Positions 45,305 to 55,279 are shown, counted from the first letter of the stretch. The stretch: DNA of 64,000 bases from Clostridia bacterium (GCA_017440965.1 JAFSGH010000009.1:51535-115534), one strand, 5' to 3'. The notes: generated from the letters alone by a model not told the origin. Numbers and translations: made by a program.

Positions 45305-45345
45305 ATTTCTGTATGTTTTTAATTTATTGATTCGGAGGTGCGGTC

Positions 45346-46974
45346 GTGTCAAAAAGAAAACTCCTCACAAGTGTTTTTGCTGTCTTTATGTGCATAGTTC
45401 TTTTGTCTGCTGATTTCTTTGCATCGGCGGCTATTCTTGCATTTGAGACACAGTATGACTACGATGAGGCAGATGTTGCATGGCTTACCGATCTTGTTAT
45501 ACAGGAAGATATGACAACAGTTGAAGGAATTATCAAAAGAGCAGAGCTTATTCCCGTTCCCGAATATCCTTATACTGAGACTCCCGAGAGCTTCAGAGAG
45601 GATGTTGATTATTTTACAGCACTTTATAATCTTGATGAAAACATCGGCAGAGCAGGTTATCTTTATTTCTTTGAGGTTCTCAGCTCCAGAGACGATCTTC
45701 TTGCTGCAGATGTATCGGACAGAGAGGTAAGGGAATATCTTGAAAGCATAGGTATTACCTATCCCGACAATGCCGACTCTGATCAGCGCGTAATGGCAAG
45801 AGCGCTTTTTGTTGCAATTTCTATGGGTAATTATTCCGATAATTTTGCAAACGGCACAGATCTTGAAGAGGTGCTTGTTTCTTATATGGCAACCCTTACG
45901 GGAATGAATACGGAGTCTCTCAGAGACTGGCTTCCTGACAGCGTATCCTTATCGCTTGACGAATATATACTTGCCGCATCAAAGCTTACTCTCTGGTCAA
46001 ACGGCTATGAGGTTACGGCAGAGACAGGCGAGGATGAGGTTTACCGTCTTATTGCAGAGATGACAGTAAAGGCTCAGGGAATTTCCGTTGAATCCGATCT
46101 TCCTTTCAGGGAGCTTAATCTTACATATATAGCAGCTCTTCTCGGTGAAAAGTATTCAGTAAGCATCGACAGCGCAAAGCTCGGTGTTGCTATCAACAGC
46201 GGTACGACAGCTTACTATATCCTTCAGCTTATGGGTAAGGAGCATGGTCTTTCAATAAGAGAAGATAATGCTTCATATGAGGATGCATTTTATCTTGTAG
46301 CCGATCATTCGGGTGCATTTGATGTGGAAAACGGCGAGTTTTATGCTGATATATTCGATTATGAGGTATATCTTAAGAATAAGTGTGACAGTATCTGGGT
46401 ATATCCTACTGCTTACAGCACAAACAGCTCGGTATATACGGTTACCGTAACGGTAAACGGTGTCGGAATTACAAATAACTATTATAACGAAGTGGCACTT
46501 TCTCCCGATGCTGAAAAGCAGGAGCTTGAAATCGTTGTAACAGCTATCGGTAAGGGTAAAACAAAGGAATGCGTTTATTCAGTAACCGTTTACCAGGGTG
46601 AGGAGGCTGCTTCGGATAATGATCCTTCAACAGAAGCAGGAAGCGAAGAGCATTCGTATCTTTCATCGGATTCTCTTGTTTCTGAGGTGCTTTCCTCCCT
46701 CGGTCTTGATTCCGTGCTTTCTTCAGTTATAGATCACGCATATGTATCTCTTCCTGCCGGCTTATCAGGTATTGTTTCTTATATAGCACCTACCTTTGAC
46801 GGAAATATTCCCGGTGGTATTGTAGGAAGTGAGCCTTCATCTGATGATGAATTCTTTATTGCAGTTCTTGATGAGGTCGGTGCTGTTATCGATACTGAGA
46901 TTCAGGGAATTCCCGGTCTTGAGCTTAGCGGAGATCTGCTTCAGCCCGAAAATGCAATGATCACCTTTGAATAA
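45346..46974 (+). CDS. Secreted protein with cadherin-like beta-sandwich domain, unknown role
   Basis: A 542-residue exported protein that starts at GTG 45346 after CGGAGGTG. The signal peptide runs to about residue 30 (VFAVFMCIVLLSADFFASAA). A mostly helical region (about 40-320) is not recognisable. Residues about 340-425 resemble a cadherin-like/Ig-type sandwich (VYTVTVTVNGVGI...ECVYSVTVYQG). The C-terminus is Ser/Asp-rich and beta-like, with no sortase motif or dockerin. It lies just before a two-component system and may be a surface adhesin or a structural exoprotein; this is inference. Confidence 0.65.
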   Translation: MSKRKLLTSVFAVFMCIVLLSADFFASAAILAFETQYDYDEADVAWLTDLVIQEDMTTVEGIIKRAELIPVPEYPYTETPESFREDVDYFTALYNLDENIGRAGYLYFFEVLSSRDDLLAADVSDREVREYLESIGITYPDNADSDQRVMARALFVAISMGNYSDNFANGTDLEEVLVSYMATLTGMNTESLRDWLPDSVSLSLDEYILAASKLTLWSNGYEVTAETGEDEVYRLIAEMTVKAQGISVESDLPFRELNLTYIAALLGEKYSVSIDSAKLGVAINSGTTAYYILQLMGKEHGLSIREDNASYEDAFYLVADHSGAFDVENGEFYADIFDYEVYLKNKCDSIWVYPTAYSTNSSVYTVTVTVNGVGITNNYYNEVALSPDAEKQELEIVVTAIGKGKTKECVYSVTVYQGEEAASDNDPSTEAGSEEHSYLSSDSLVSEVLSSLGLDSVLSSVIDHAYVSLPAGLSGIVSYIAPTFDGNIPGGIVGSEPSSDDEFFIAVLDEVGAVIDTEIQGIPGLELSGDLLQPENAMITFE

Positions 46975-47025
46975 AAGGATTTGCCGTTCCTCAGACGGTG
47001 GTTTTATTTGGGAGGGAATAATTTT

Positions 47026-47709
47026 ATGAACGAAAAGATACTTATAGTTGACGATGATGCAAATATCTGCGAGCTTCTGAGAATATATCTTACAAAAGAG
47101 GGCTATTCTCCCGTTATCGTCAATGACGGTCTTGCTGCCGTTGAAAGTGCGGCAACGGTGAAGCCTGCTCTTATTCTGCTCGATATTATGCTTCCAAATC
47201 TTGACGGTTGGCAGGTCTGCAGAAAGATAAGACAGACAAGCGATGTGCCGATCATTATGTTATCTGCAAAAGGTGAGACCTTTGATAAAATACTCGGTCT
47301 TGAGCTTGGAGCAGATGATTACATAGTAAAGCCCTTTGAGACAAAAGAGGTCGTTGCCCGTATAAAGGCTGTTCTCAGAAGAACTGCAACACCCTTTGCA
47401 GAGGCCTCTAAAGAGGTTAATTTTGACAATCTTTTTATAAGCATCACAAATTATGAAATGAAGGTCAAGGGTGTACATGTCGATGCTCCGCCCAAGGAGC
47501 TTGAGCTTCTTTTCCATCTTGCAAGCAATCCCAACCGTGTATTCACAAGAGACCAGCTTCTGGATGAGGTATGGGGCTTTGATTATTACGGTGATTCAAG
47601 AACTGTCGATGTGCATATCAAGCGTCTTCGAGAGAAGCTTGAGGGTGTTTCGGATAAATGGGAGCTTAAAACCGTCTGGAGTGTCGGCTACAAATTTGAA
47701 ACAAGATAA
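47026..47709 (+). CDS. OmpR/PhoB-family response regulator
   Basis: About 227 residues from ATG 47026, with GGGAGGG upstream; TTG 46981 is unlikely. The receiver domain has acidic DDD near residue 9, the phosphoacceptor Asp in LLDIMLPNLDGW, and the switch lysine in DYIVKPFE. The C-terminal winged helix has RDQLLDEVWGFDYYGDSRTVDVHIKRLREK split over its recognition part. It pairs with the histidine kinase 39 bp downstream. A likely target is the HtrA-like gene after it. Confidence 0.92.
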   Translation: MNEKILIVDDDANICELLRIYLTKEGYSPVIVNDGLAAVESAATVKPALILLDIMLPNLDGWQVCRKIRQTSDVPIIMLSAKGETFDKILGLELGADDYIVKPFETKEVVARIKAVLRRTATPFAEASKEVNFDNLFISITNYEMKVKGVHVDAPPKELELLFHLASNPNRVFTRDQLLDEVWGFDYYGDSRTVDVHIKRLREKLEGVSDKWELKTVWSVGYKFETR

Positions 47710-47747
47710 ATTATGATATAATAATATAATATAAGTGAGCTTTTGTT

Positions 47748-49250
47748 ATGTCAGTAAAAAGAAGACGCCGTTCAGGCAGTATGTTCAGGTGGTATTTCGT
47801 ACAGACCACCGTATCGGTTCTTTTGTGTCTTACGATATCAAGTCTTGCAGTTTTGTTTTTCTTTCTGACCTTCTGGAAAAATGATCGGCTCACAGCGCTT
47901 AATGATGACGCTCTGAGTGTTTCTCAGGGCGTTAAATTAATTGTTAATGAAGAAAAAAACAAGGCTGATGATACCGATGAGAATGCTGTTTATGAATCGA
48001 TTAAAAATATAGTTATTACTGTTGCACAGTCCTCACGCACAGAGATATTTATAATTGATACAAAGGGAAATATCCTTGTATGCTATGATCCCGTTTCATC
48101 TGTCTCAGAAGAATTTGTCTGTATGCTTCACGCGAGCATCGGCTTCTCTGATGATGTAATGAGTGTTATCGCTTCATCCTCTGAAGTCTGCTGTAATTAT
48201 GAAGGAGCTCTTCCGGGCTTTTCAGATGAGAATTATCTTATCGGTTCAACTTCAGTCCGGTGCGGTAATTTGAACGGCTATGTTCTTGTAGTTCAGGCGG
48301 AAAGTCAGGCATTTTTGCCGTATACAACGGAATTCCTGAGAATTATGATATTTGCAAGTATCATAGCTGTTAGTATATCCTTTATTCTCTCCCTTATTAT
48401 TTCTTACAGAATGGTCCGCCCTCTGAAAAAGATAACTGCCGCAACAAAGCATTATGCAAGCGGAGATTTTTCGGGAAGGATAAATACTGCGGAGGTCTAT
48501 AAAGAATTGGGACAGCTTGTGGATTCGGTAAATATTATGGCTGATAACTTAGCTGTTCTTGAAGAATCACGAAGCAGCTTTGTTGCAAATGTTTCCCATG
48601 AGCTGAAGACACCTATGACCATAATCAGCGGTTTTGTTGACGGAATGCTTGACGGAACCATCCCGCAGGAGGAGTCTGAGAAATATCTTAGTATTGTCTC
48701 TGAAGAGGTTAAAAGGCTGTCCCGTCTTGTTGTTGCAATGCTTAATATGTCAAAAATTCAGGCAGGTAAGCTTACACTTAACCACAGTATTTTTTCCGTC
48801 AGAGATATCTTCATAAAAACGGTAATCGGCTTTGAAAAATATATTGAGAATAAAAAAATCGATATAATCGGACTTGACAGTATGCCGAATGTACTTGTGC
48901 ATGCCGATGAAACGCTGATAAATCAGATCATTTATAATCTGATAGATAATGCCGTGAAGTTTACTCCTGAGGGCGGTACTATTACACTGTCGCTCAGAGA
49001 AGACAAAAAGGAGACTGTTTTTTCTGTAAGAAATACGGGAAAGGGCATTTCTCAGGAGGAATGCGGACTTATTTTTGACAGATTTTATAAGGTCGATAAG
49101 TCAAGAGGTCTTGATGCAAAGAGCTTCGGCATGGGACTTTATATTGTAAGAAGTATTATTGAGCTGCACGGCGGCACAATAAAGGTAAACAGTGAAGAGG
49201 GGAAATATGCAGAATTTGTTATAAATATCCCGTCTGAACCGAATATTTAA
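47748..49250 (+). CDS. Membrane sensor histidine kinase
   Basis: A 500-residue kinase. One hydrophobic segment lies near residues 22-42, an outer sensor domain of about 150 residues follows, and a second segment lies near 200-222. HAMP (RPLKKITAATKHYASGDF) leads to the dimerisation and phosphoacceptor motif FVANVSHELKTPM. The ATPase domain has NLIDNAVKFTPEGG, FSVRNTGKGI and SFGMGLYIVRSI. It would sense an envelope signal and phosphorylate the regulator just upstream. The ribosome site before its ATG is weak, consistent with less kinase than regulator. Confidence 0.9.
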   Translation: MSVKRRRRSGSMFRWYFVQTTVSVLLCLTISSLAVLFFFLTFWKNDRLTALNDDALSVSQGVKLIVNEEKNKADDTDENAVYESIKNIVITVAQSSRTEIFIIDTKGNILVCYDPVSSVSEEFVCMLHASIGFSDDVMSVIASSSEVCCNYEGALPGFSDENYLIGSTSVRCGNLNGYVLVVQAESQAFLPYTTEFLRIMIFASIIAVSISFILSLIISYRMVRPLKKITAATKHYASGDFSGRINTAEVYKELGQLVDSVNIMADNLAVLEESRSSFVANVSHELKTPMTIISGFVDGMLDGTIPQEESEKYLSIVSEEVKRLSRLVVAMLNMSKIQAGKLTLNHSIFSVRDIFIKTVIGFEKYIENKKIDIIGLDSMPNVLVHADETLINQIIYNLIDNAVKFTPEGGTITLSLREDKKETVFSVRNTGKGISQEECGLIFDRFYKVDKSRGLDAKSFGMGLYIVRSIIELHGGTIKVNSEEGKYAEFVINIPSEPNI

Positions 49251-49308
49251 TGATTATTTAAAGTAATAATATTATTATGCTGTCATATTCAGGAAAGGAA
49301 AGAATATT

Positions 49309-51096
49309 ATGAGCGAATTTGACAATTTTAATAAAAACCCGGCTGAGGGTAGCAACGGAGATTCATTTGAGAATAATGATGCTGCAGATCAGCCCCGTGC
49401 AGAGCAGAATGCTGAAAATGACGGAGTTGTTTTTAACGAGGATGGCACCTATCACGGAAGAGTGCGTCCCGAGGATAATTCCCGCGGAAATTATCAGACT
49501 GCGGATACTGAAAACAGAAGCTATCCTTACGGCAATTCTTCCGGCTTTTACGGAAACGGACAGCAGTATACGGGAGAAGGCGGCAGCGCTTCAGAAAATT
49601 CCGGTGCAGGAAATTCATATCCTTACGGATATTCTCAGCCAAACGGCAATAACGGCTCTTATCCCTACGGTGCTCCGGGACACGGAAATAACGGCAATTC
49701 TTACCCTTACGGCAACACACAGCAGGGAAGAAATGATAACGGCTATCCCTACGGAAATAACGGTGAAGCTCCCCGTTATGCGTACAGTGATAACGGCAAC
49801 GGCGGAAATAAAAAGAAGAACAGCTCAAAGATATTTGCAGTAGTTGTAAGCGTTCTTTGCGTATGTCTTGCAATTGCTCTTATCGCAGTTGTTGCAGGTG
49901 ACAAGAAAACTCCCGATAATACAGAAGAGACTACCGATGTGTCTGTATCTGAGAATGTAGAAGAATTCGTTACAAATGCTTCCCCTGTGACCGGTAATGT
50001 CAATATGGGCGGAGAGCTTACCCCGAAAAATATATATAATAAGGTTCTTCCTTCATCTGTAGGTATTCTTGTATATGACAAATCCAAGGCCTTGTCCTCA
50101 GAGGGCTCAGGCGTGCTTTTCCAGGAATCAGCTGACGGAAAATATACCTATATAATTACCTGTGCTCATGTTATAAGCGATTCATCGGGCTATATCCGTG
50201 TTCAGACACATGACAGCAAGGAATATGATGCCGAGGTAGTAGGCTTTGACGCAAGAACTGATATCGGAGTTATCCGTATTGAAAAAACAGGCTTCACCCT
50301 TGCCGAAATAGGAGATTCCTCCAAAATATCCGTAGGCGATCCCATATATGCTATAGGTAACCCCGGCGGTGTGGAATTTGCAAATTCCTTTACAGACGGT
50401 ATCGTTTCCGCTCTTGACCGCCCCGTAAATTCCTCTGAGACAGGTTATACAACAGAGTGTATTCAGCATACAGCTGCTATCAATCCCGGAAATTCAGGCG
50501 GTGCTCTTGTTAATTCCTTCGGACAGATCATCGGAATAAACTCAATGAAGATAGTTGCCGATGAATATGAGGGCATGGGCTTTGCTGTCCCTTCCTCTGT
50601 TTTCACTGAAATTGTAAATGAAATAATGCTTCACGGCTATGTTTCAAACAGACCGAAGCTCGGTATCACTTATGTTGCCGCAACAGAGTACAGCACATAC
50701 GGAATGTTTGTTGCAATTAAGGGACTTCCCGGCGGCTCTATCGTAATTTATGAGATATCCTCTGACAGCTCACTTATCGGAAGTGAAGCTAAAGCAGGTG
50801 ATATGATCGTTGCTGTAAACGGTGTTGGTCTTGATGATCCCTCTTATCTTTCAGAGGTTATTGAACAGTCCGATGTAGGTGATAAGCTTACACTTTCTCT
50901 TGTAAGAATCCACGAGGATTATTCCTTTGATGAATTTGATGTTACCGTTACTCTTGTTGAGGACAGAGGTGACACCTTTGTTACAGAAGAGGAGCCTACT
51001 ACAGCCGGCGGATATCCCGGCGGATATGAGGATTATTTTGAGAATTATTTTGAGGATTTCTTCGGAAACTATTTCGGCGGAGGCTATAATCCCTGA
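49309..51096 (+). CDS. HtrA/DegP-like membrane serine protease with PDZ domain
   Basis: A 595-residue protein. Residues 1-170 are cytoplasmic, rich in Gly, Asn and Tyr, with repeated SYPYG words. A membrane segment is at about 174-196. The trypsin-like domain has the triad His287 (TCAHVI), Asp318 (RTDIGV) and Ser396 (NPGNSGGAL). A PDZ domain (about 460-550) and a Tyr/Phe/Gly-rich tail follow. It should degrade or refold damaged exported proteins outside the membrane. GGAAAGGAAAG precedes the ATG. Its place behind a two-component system mirrors CssRS-HtrA of bacilli. Confidence 0.92.
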   Translation: MSEFDNFNKNPAEGSNGDSFENNDAADQPRAEQNAENDGVVFNEDGTYHGRVRPEDNSRGNYQTADTENRSYPYGNSSGFYGNGQQYTGEGGSASENSGAGNSYPYGYSQPNGNNGSYPYGAPGHGNNGNSYPYGNTQQGRNDNGYPYGNNGEAPRYAYSDNGNGGNKKKNSSKIFAVVVSVLCVCLAIALIAVVAGDKKTPDNTEETTDVSVSENVEEFVTNASPVTGNVNMGGELTPKNIYNKVLPSSVGILVYDKSKALSSEGSGVLFQESADGKYTYIITCAHVISDSSGYIRVQTHDSKEYDAEVVGFDARTDIGVIRIEKTGFTLAEIGDSSKISVGDPIYAIGNPGGVEFANSFTDGIVSALDRPVNSSETGYTTECIQHTAAINPGNSGGALVNSFGQIIGINSMKIVADEYEGMGFAVPSSVFTEIVNEIMLHGYVSNRPKLGITYVAATEYSTYGMFVAIKGLPGGSIVIYEISSDSSLIGSEAKAGDMIVAVNGVGLDDPSYLSEVIEQSDVGDKLTLSLVRIHEDYSFDEFDVTVTLVEDRGDTFVTEEEPTTAGGYPGGYEDYFENYFEDFFGNYFGGGYNP

Positions 51097-51232
51097 TAAG
51101 AAATGCTCCTTATTATTAAGCTTCTGCCGGAGTTTTAATGAGTATTCTCTTTTCGGGGAATACTCTGACGGCTTTTAATATCTGATGCGTTGGACGAGGC
51201 TTTATCCGGAGCAGTCCGACAGCATTTAGGTA

Positions 51233-51262
51233 TTGACAGAAGCCGACTGAATTTATTATACT
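51233..51262 (+). promoter_or_regulatory. Promoter of the Big_2 exoprotein gene
   Basis: TTGACA and TATACT with an 18-bp spacer. A GAGTATTC/GAATACTC stem at 51140-51165, without a T tract, may end the HtrA transcript. Confidence 0.55.
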
Positions 51263-51301
51263 AATATCAGAAGTAAAAAACAGATTCTGAAAGGTGATAT
51301 T

Positions 51302-52276
51302 ATGAAGAAAAGTATTTTAGTAGCTGTTATAAGCGTTCTGCTCGCAGTATTGTTTTCTATGACCTGTTTTGCAGGTATTGCGGATAATAACAGTGTTACA
51401 CCGAGAGAAACAGTCTCAACGATCGTAACTGATCAGAGCCTTTATACGGTAAAGGTAAATGATATGGTTAAGATCAATATTACTCATAACAGCAATCATA
51501 CAGGATATACCTATGTTTCAAATGCTACCGTTGTTGCAACAGTTGACAGTGCCGGCAATATCGTAGGCAGAAATCCCGGAACAACATCGATCAGAATTAC
51601 CGCAAATAACGGAGATTTTGTTGAAGTATTTGTAAAGGTGCTTCCCATTCCCGTAGAGACAATTACAGCAAGTGTTGCCAAGAGAACACTTTATGTCGGT
51701 GAAGCTGTTGAGATCGTTAATTATTTCGAGCCCGTAAATGCATCTAATAAGAGTGTTACATATGTTTCATCAAATGATGCAGTTGCTTATGTTGACAAGA
51801 ACGGTCTTATAACTGCTACAGGTTCAGGTATTGCTACAATAATGATCAGCTCTGCTGTTGATGAGAATGTATTTACCACGATCGATATTATTGTAAAGCC
51901 TGCTCCCTATTTCCAGATCACAATTCCCGCAACAATGAACATTGATGAAACTGTTGAGTTTGAAATTGTAACAAGGACAGAGCTTGAATATGAGATAACT
52001 ATGGTCTCATCCAATCCTTCAGTTGTTACAGTCAATGATGATAATACCGTAACATCAGGAAAAGAGGGCAAGGCTAAGATCACTTCAACAATAGTTCTTT
52101 CCGACGGTTATGTTGTTACCCTTGTCAATGAGGTCACTGTTGACGATCCTGATACAGAACCTCGTTGTGTAATGTGTGATATCTATGAAGCAAACATCGG
52201 TACACCCGGTGAGATCTTCCTTAAGATCATACATACGATCGTGCATTTCTTTGATACATTACTTTTAGGACTCTGA
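51302..52276 (+). CDS. Secreted protein with bacterial Ig-like (Big_2) repeats
   Basis: A 324-residue exported protein with a signal peptide (VAVISVLLAVLFSMTCFA, cleaved near residue 24). About three Ig-like domains follow. They contain VVATVDSAGNIVGRNPGTTSI, AVAYVDKNGLITATGSGIA and SVVTVNDDNTVTSGKEGKA style patterns typical of Big_2. The last 22 residues are a hydrophobic helix (IFLKIIHTIVHFFDTLLLGL) that could sit in the membrane, echoing the tail of the PHP exoprotein. A likely role is surface display or adhesion. A strong terminator follows. Confidence 0.78.
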   Translation: MKKSILVAVISVLLAVLFSMTCFAGIADNNSVTPRETVSTIVTDQSLYTVKVNDMVKINITHNSNHTGYTYVSNATVVATVDSAGNIVGRNPGTTSIRITANNGDFVEVFVKVLPIPVETITASVAKRTLYVGEAVEIVNYFEPVNASNKSVTYVSSNDAVAYVDKNGLITATGSGIATIMISSAVDENVFTTIDIIVKPAPYFQITIPATMNIDETVEFEIVTRTELEYEITMVSSNPSVVTVNDDNTVTSGKEGKAKITSTIVLSDGYVVTLVNEVTVDDPDTEPRCVMCDIYEANIGTPGEIFLKIIHTIVHFFDTLLLGL

Positions 52277-52307
52277 TCTTAATCATTTTGTTTCATTAAT
52301 AAAGCTT

Positions 52308-52340
52308 AAAGGACATCGTACGGTGTCCTTTCTTTTTTTT
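52308..52340 (+). terminator. Terminator of the Big_2 gene
   Basis: AAAGGACA pairs with TGTCCTTT around a CGTACG centre, followed after one C by a T run. Confidence 0.85.
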
Positions 52341-52465
52341 GCTTTGCCGTAGATCCTTTTCTGCAAAGTAAAAAATATGCCCCTTTGAATGAAGCAGCAT
52401 TTTCTCGGAAACAGACTTAGCGAGGCTGCGAAGCCCTTTCTTTTGAGTTTTGCCTTCTCAATGAA
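52341..52465 (-). repeat. Dispersed intergenic repeat, copy C (inverted)
   Basis: Read on the minus strand it holds AAGTC-N6-CCGAG, a CTTC word, GGGGCATAT and TTTTACTTTGCAG. These align in order with the copies at 6787-6935 and 39269-39411, though the copy is more diverged. Confidence 0.45.
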
Positions 52466-52467
52466 AA

Positions 52468-52497
52468 ATCCCCTGCTCCCGAAAGGGAACAGGGGAT
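52468..52497 (-). terminator. Terminator of the redox operon
   Basis: ATCCCCTGCTCCC pairs with GGGAACAGGGGAT through one G-T pair across GAAA; the minus strand continues into TTTTTC. Confidence 0.82.
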
Positions 52498-52512
52498 AGA
52501 AAATAATAGTTG

Positions 52513-53718
52513 TTATTTTGCTGCGGGAACATTGATTACAAGATCTGAAAGCGGGAAGGAGCAGCAGGGATGAATACAGTTGAACTTGAAGTCTGCAAGC
52601 CTTCTGTATTCAAGATGCTTGGGAACATATACACTTCCTGAAAGAAGATGTGTATGGCAGAAGCCGCATTCACCGCTTCGGCATCTTGAAGGTGCGGAAA
52701 TGCCGTTCTTTTCAAGTATCTGCAGAACGGAATCGTTTGTAGAGCCTGTTACTGTCTTTGTAACATCCTGAATCGTTACGGTGATGGAAACGGTCTCAGG
52801 GATATCGTTGGGATAATCCTTCTGTGACTTGGGATCGTGGAATTCACCGAACATTTCATGGCGGACAAATTTCTTTGCAAGTCCGAGCTTTTCAATTTCC
52901 TTATCAAGGAAATCATACATTGCCTGAGGACCGCAGATAAATACTGAATATGCTTCGTCTGAGGGAGCATACTTTTTGATAAGCTCAGCTGTGATAAAGC
53001 CTTTTTCAATGCCGTCGGCAGATGTATCTGCATCAGGATCACTGAAAACATGAACAACATTGATCTTTTCGTTCTTCTTTAATTCCTCAAGCTCATCATA
53101 GAAAAGAACAGCGTCCTTATTACGGCTGCCGTAAAGGAGAGTCATCTCAAAGTCCTCGTCACCGTCAACGATAGCGCCTGCCATTGAAATAAAGGGAGTG
53201 ATACCGCTGCCGCCTGCAATACAGATGACCTTTTTAGCGTCTCTGAGAGGCTGATATTCAAAATGACCTTCGGGAGCGGAAACAGTGACCTCAGTGCCTA
53301 CAGTCCAGTTGTCAAGAATATAGTTTGACATAAGACCGCCGTCCACTCTTTTGATTGTGAGCATATATTTTCCGTCAAGCGCATCCTTGGGCTTTGAGGA
53401 AATGGAATATGCACGGGTGATCTTCATTCCTTCGATTTCTTCAAAAACCGAAAGGTATTTACCTGCACCGAAATAAGCCAATGCAGTTGTGCCCTTTGCT
53501 GTATCGGGAACAAGAACAAAGCTCTTGCAATCATCTGCTCTTGTGATCACTTCTTCGACCTTGACAAATTGCTTTTTAGGGTGTAATGCCTTTGCAATAA
53601 CCATTGCCTGGTCAGGCATATCGGGGAGTCTTGCCATTTCCTGCTCAAATCTTTTCTGGCGTCCCGAAAGAAGAGGGATGAATTTATTTGTTTTAAGTGC
53701 TTTTACCTTGCTTGCCAT
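52513..53718 (-). CDS. Ferredoxin-NAD(P)H reductase with C-terminal 2Fe-2S domain
   Basis: A 401-residue flavoprotein. An FAD-binding part has RAYSISSKP. The NAD(P)-binding part has IAGGSGITPFISMA and CGPQAMY. The C-terminal plant-type ferredoxin has C-x4-C-x2-C (CRSGECGFC) and a later Cys. It should pass electrons from NAD(P)H through FAD to the cluster and then to a partner. The partner is probably the FAD enzyme encoded directly upstream, whose stop is one base from this ATG, with AAGGAGG inside it. Confidence 0.88.
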   Translation of the reverse strand: MASKVKALKTNKFIPLLSGRQKRFEQEMARLPDMPDQAMVIAKALHPKKQFVKVEEVITRADDCKSFVLVPDTAKGTTALAYFGAGKYLSVFEEIEGMKITRAYSISSKPKDALDGKYMLTIKRVDGGLMSNYILDNWTVGTEVTVSAPEGHFEYQPLRDAKKVICIAGGSGITPFISMAGAIVDGDEDFEMTLLYGSRNKDAVLFYDELEELKKNEKINVVHVFSDPDADTSADGIEKGFITAELIKKYAPSDEAYSVFICGPQAMYDFLDKEIEKLGLAKKFVRHEMFGEFHDPKSQKDYPNDIPETVSITVTIQDVTKTVTGSTNDSVLQILEKNGISAPSRCRSGECGFCHTHLLSGSVYVPKHLEYRRLADFKFNCIHPCCSFPLSDLVINVPAAK

Positions 53719-53719
53719 T

Positions 53720-55279
53720 TTATTTGCCCTCCTTTTTTATAGCCTTAATAGTGAGATTTGCGGCCTTTTCACCTGAATAATAAGCACAGCCGTAGCCGTC
53801 GCCTCTTTCCTGAGTTGCGCCGCAGAATATAAAGTTATCAAACGGCTGATCCTGCTCGAACTGTATTGTTCTGGGGATCATGCTGTCCCACTTTTCAAGC
53901 TGATATCCGTAGGGTGTGCCGTAGGGGGTATTAAGATATCTGCAGAATGTGGGCGGCAGAGCGATTTCAATTTCCTCAATGTGAGGCTTGATTGATATGT
54001 TAAGTGCCTTTTCGCAGGTATCTATAAGATCTTCGGCAACCTTTGTCTTTAATTTCTTATAATCCTGGGGCTTAACACCCTTGAGCTCGTCGCCGAAGGA
54101 CATTGTAGTAAGGAATAACTGACAGGTACCTGCAGGTGTACTGTCAGGTAATATCTCATTGAGACAGTTTATAATACAGAAGCCGTTGAAAAGATGCTGA
54201 CAAGCCTCAAACTGCTTATCGGAATCTGAATCGGGTGCGATAAATACAGAGTAGTCTGTGATGCCTAATTCTTCCTTTGTAACATCCATTCCGAGATATA
54301 CGGTCGTAAGAGTAGCCGCTATTTTTCTTGCATTGAGCATCTTAAGCTGCTTCTTGGGAACCTCTGTTTCCTCAAATAAGGTGCTCCATGTTGTGTTGGG
54401 ATGAGAGTTACAGATGAAATGAGAGCCGTAAACCTCTTTTTCGCCGTTGATGACAACGCCTGCGGGCTTGCCGTTTTTCATTATTACCTTTGTTACCTCT
54501 GAGTTATACCAGATATCACCGCCGTTGTCGCGTATTACCTTATCAACTGCGAGGCTCATTTCGTGGCTGCGAAGCTTAGGAATACCTGTTCCTGCGGCAG
54601 TGTAGCTGTTAAGCACAAGGGAATAATATAAAAAGTCAAATATACCTCCGGGCACACCCATATAGCACCAGTAGGTGTTGAATATATCCTGAGCCTTCTT
54701 GGGCATTCCGAGTGCATCAAGTGTCTCATTGAGTGTATGTCCCGTTATACGCATAAAGTCAGGAACATCCTTGAGAATAGTGGGGATCTTAAGAGGCTGC
54801 TCAAGCTTATTGAATGCATCGTACATTCTGACTGAAAGATCAAATGCAGCCATACAGCTGTCATATGAGCCGGGAACTATTTCATCAAGCTTTCTTGCAA
54901 AATTCTCAAAGCCTGTGGGCATTCTTGCATCAATTGTGACCTCAACACCGTTTTCATTGATAAATGTGTCGGTGTCGCCCTCTTTTGCAGGGACGATAAG
55001 TCTGAAGGTCGAATTATGCTGGATCCAGTCAACATCTGCACCGAATCTTTTGAAAGTCTCGTCGATAGCACCGGGATCATCGGGATTGCCGACACCTGCG
55101 AGCTCGTGAAGAGAGGGCTCGAATTCAAATCTGCCTCTTACAAAGGATGATGCAGAGCCTCCGGGAAGGTTATGCTTTTCAAGTAAAAGGGTGGAAAGAC
55201 CGGCTTTTGCACAGGTTGCAGCGGCACCGAGACCGCCGTTGCCGGCACCTATAACTATAACATCATATTTTTTGCTCAT
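53720..55279 (-). CDS. Phytoene-dehydrogenase-like FAD oxidoreductase
   Basis: A 519-residue protein with the dinucleotide motif VIVIGAGNGGLGAAATCAKAG near the start, then LEKHNLPGGSASSF. A C-terminal FAD motif with FIFCGATQERGDGYGCA follows. The pattern and length match the CrtI/carotenoid isomerase/retinol saturase group. These enzymes reduce, oxidise or isomerise conjugated double bonds. GGAGG precedes the ATG. No other isoprenoid gene is nearby, so the substrate could be dietary or another unsaturated lipid; this is inference. Confidence 0.85.
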   Translation of the reverse strand: MSKKYDVIVIGAGNGGLGAAATCAKAGLSTLLLEKHNLPGGSASSFVRGRFEFEPSLHELAGVGNPDDPGAIDETFKRFGADVDWIQHNSTFRLIVPAKEGDTDTFINENGVEVTIDARMPTGFENFARKLDEIVPGSYDSCMAAFDLSVRMYDAFNKLEQPLKIPTILKDVPDFMRITGHTLNETLDALGMPKKAQDIFNTYWCYMGVPGGIFDFLYYSLVLNSYTAAGTGIPKLRSHEMSLAVDKVIRDNGGDIWYNSEVTKVIMKNGKPAGVVINGEKEVYGSHFICNSHPNTTWSTLFEETEVPKKQLKMLNARKIAATLTTVYLGMDVTKEELGITDYSVFIAPDSDSDKQFEACQHLFNGFCIINCLNEILPDSTPAGTCQLFLTTMSFGDELKGVKPQDYKKLKTKVAEDLIDTCEKALNISIKPHIEEIEIALPPTFCRYLNTPYGTPYGYQLEKWDSMIPRTIQFEQDQPFDNFIFCGATQERGDGYGCAYYSGEKAANLTIKAIKKEGK

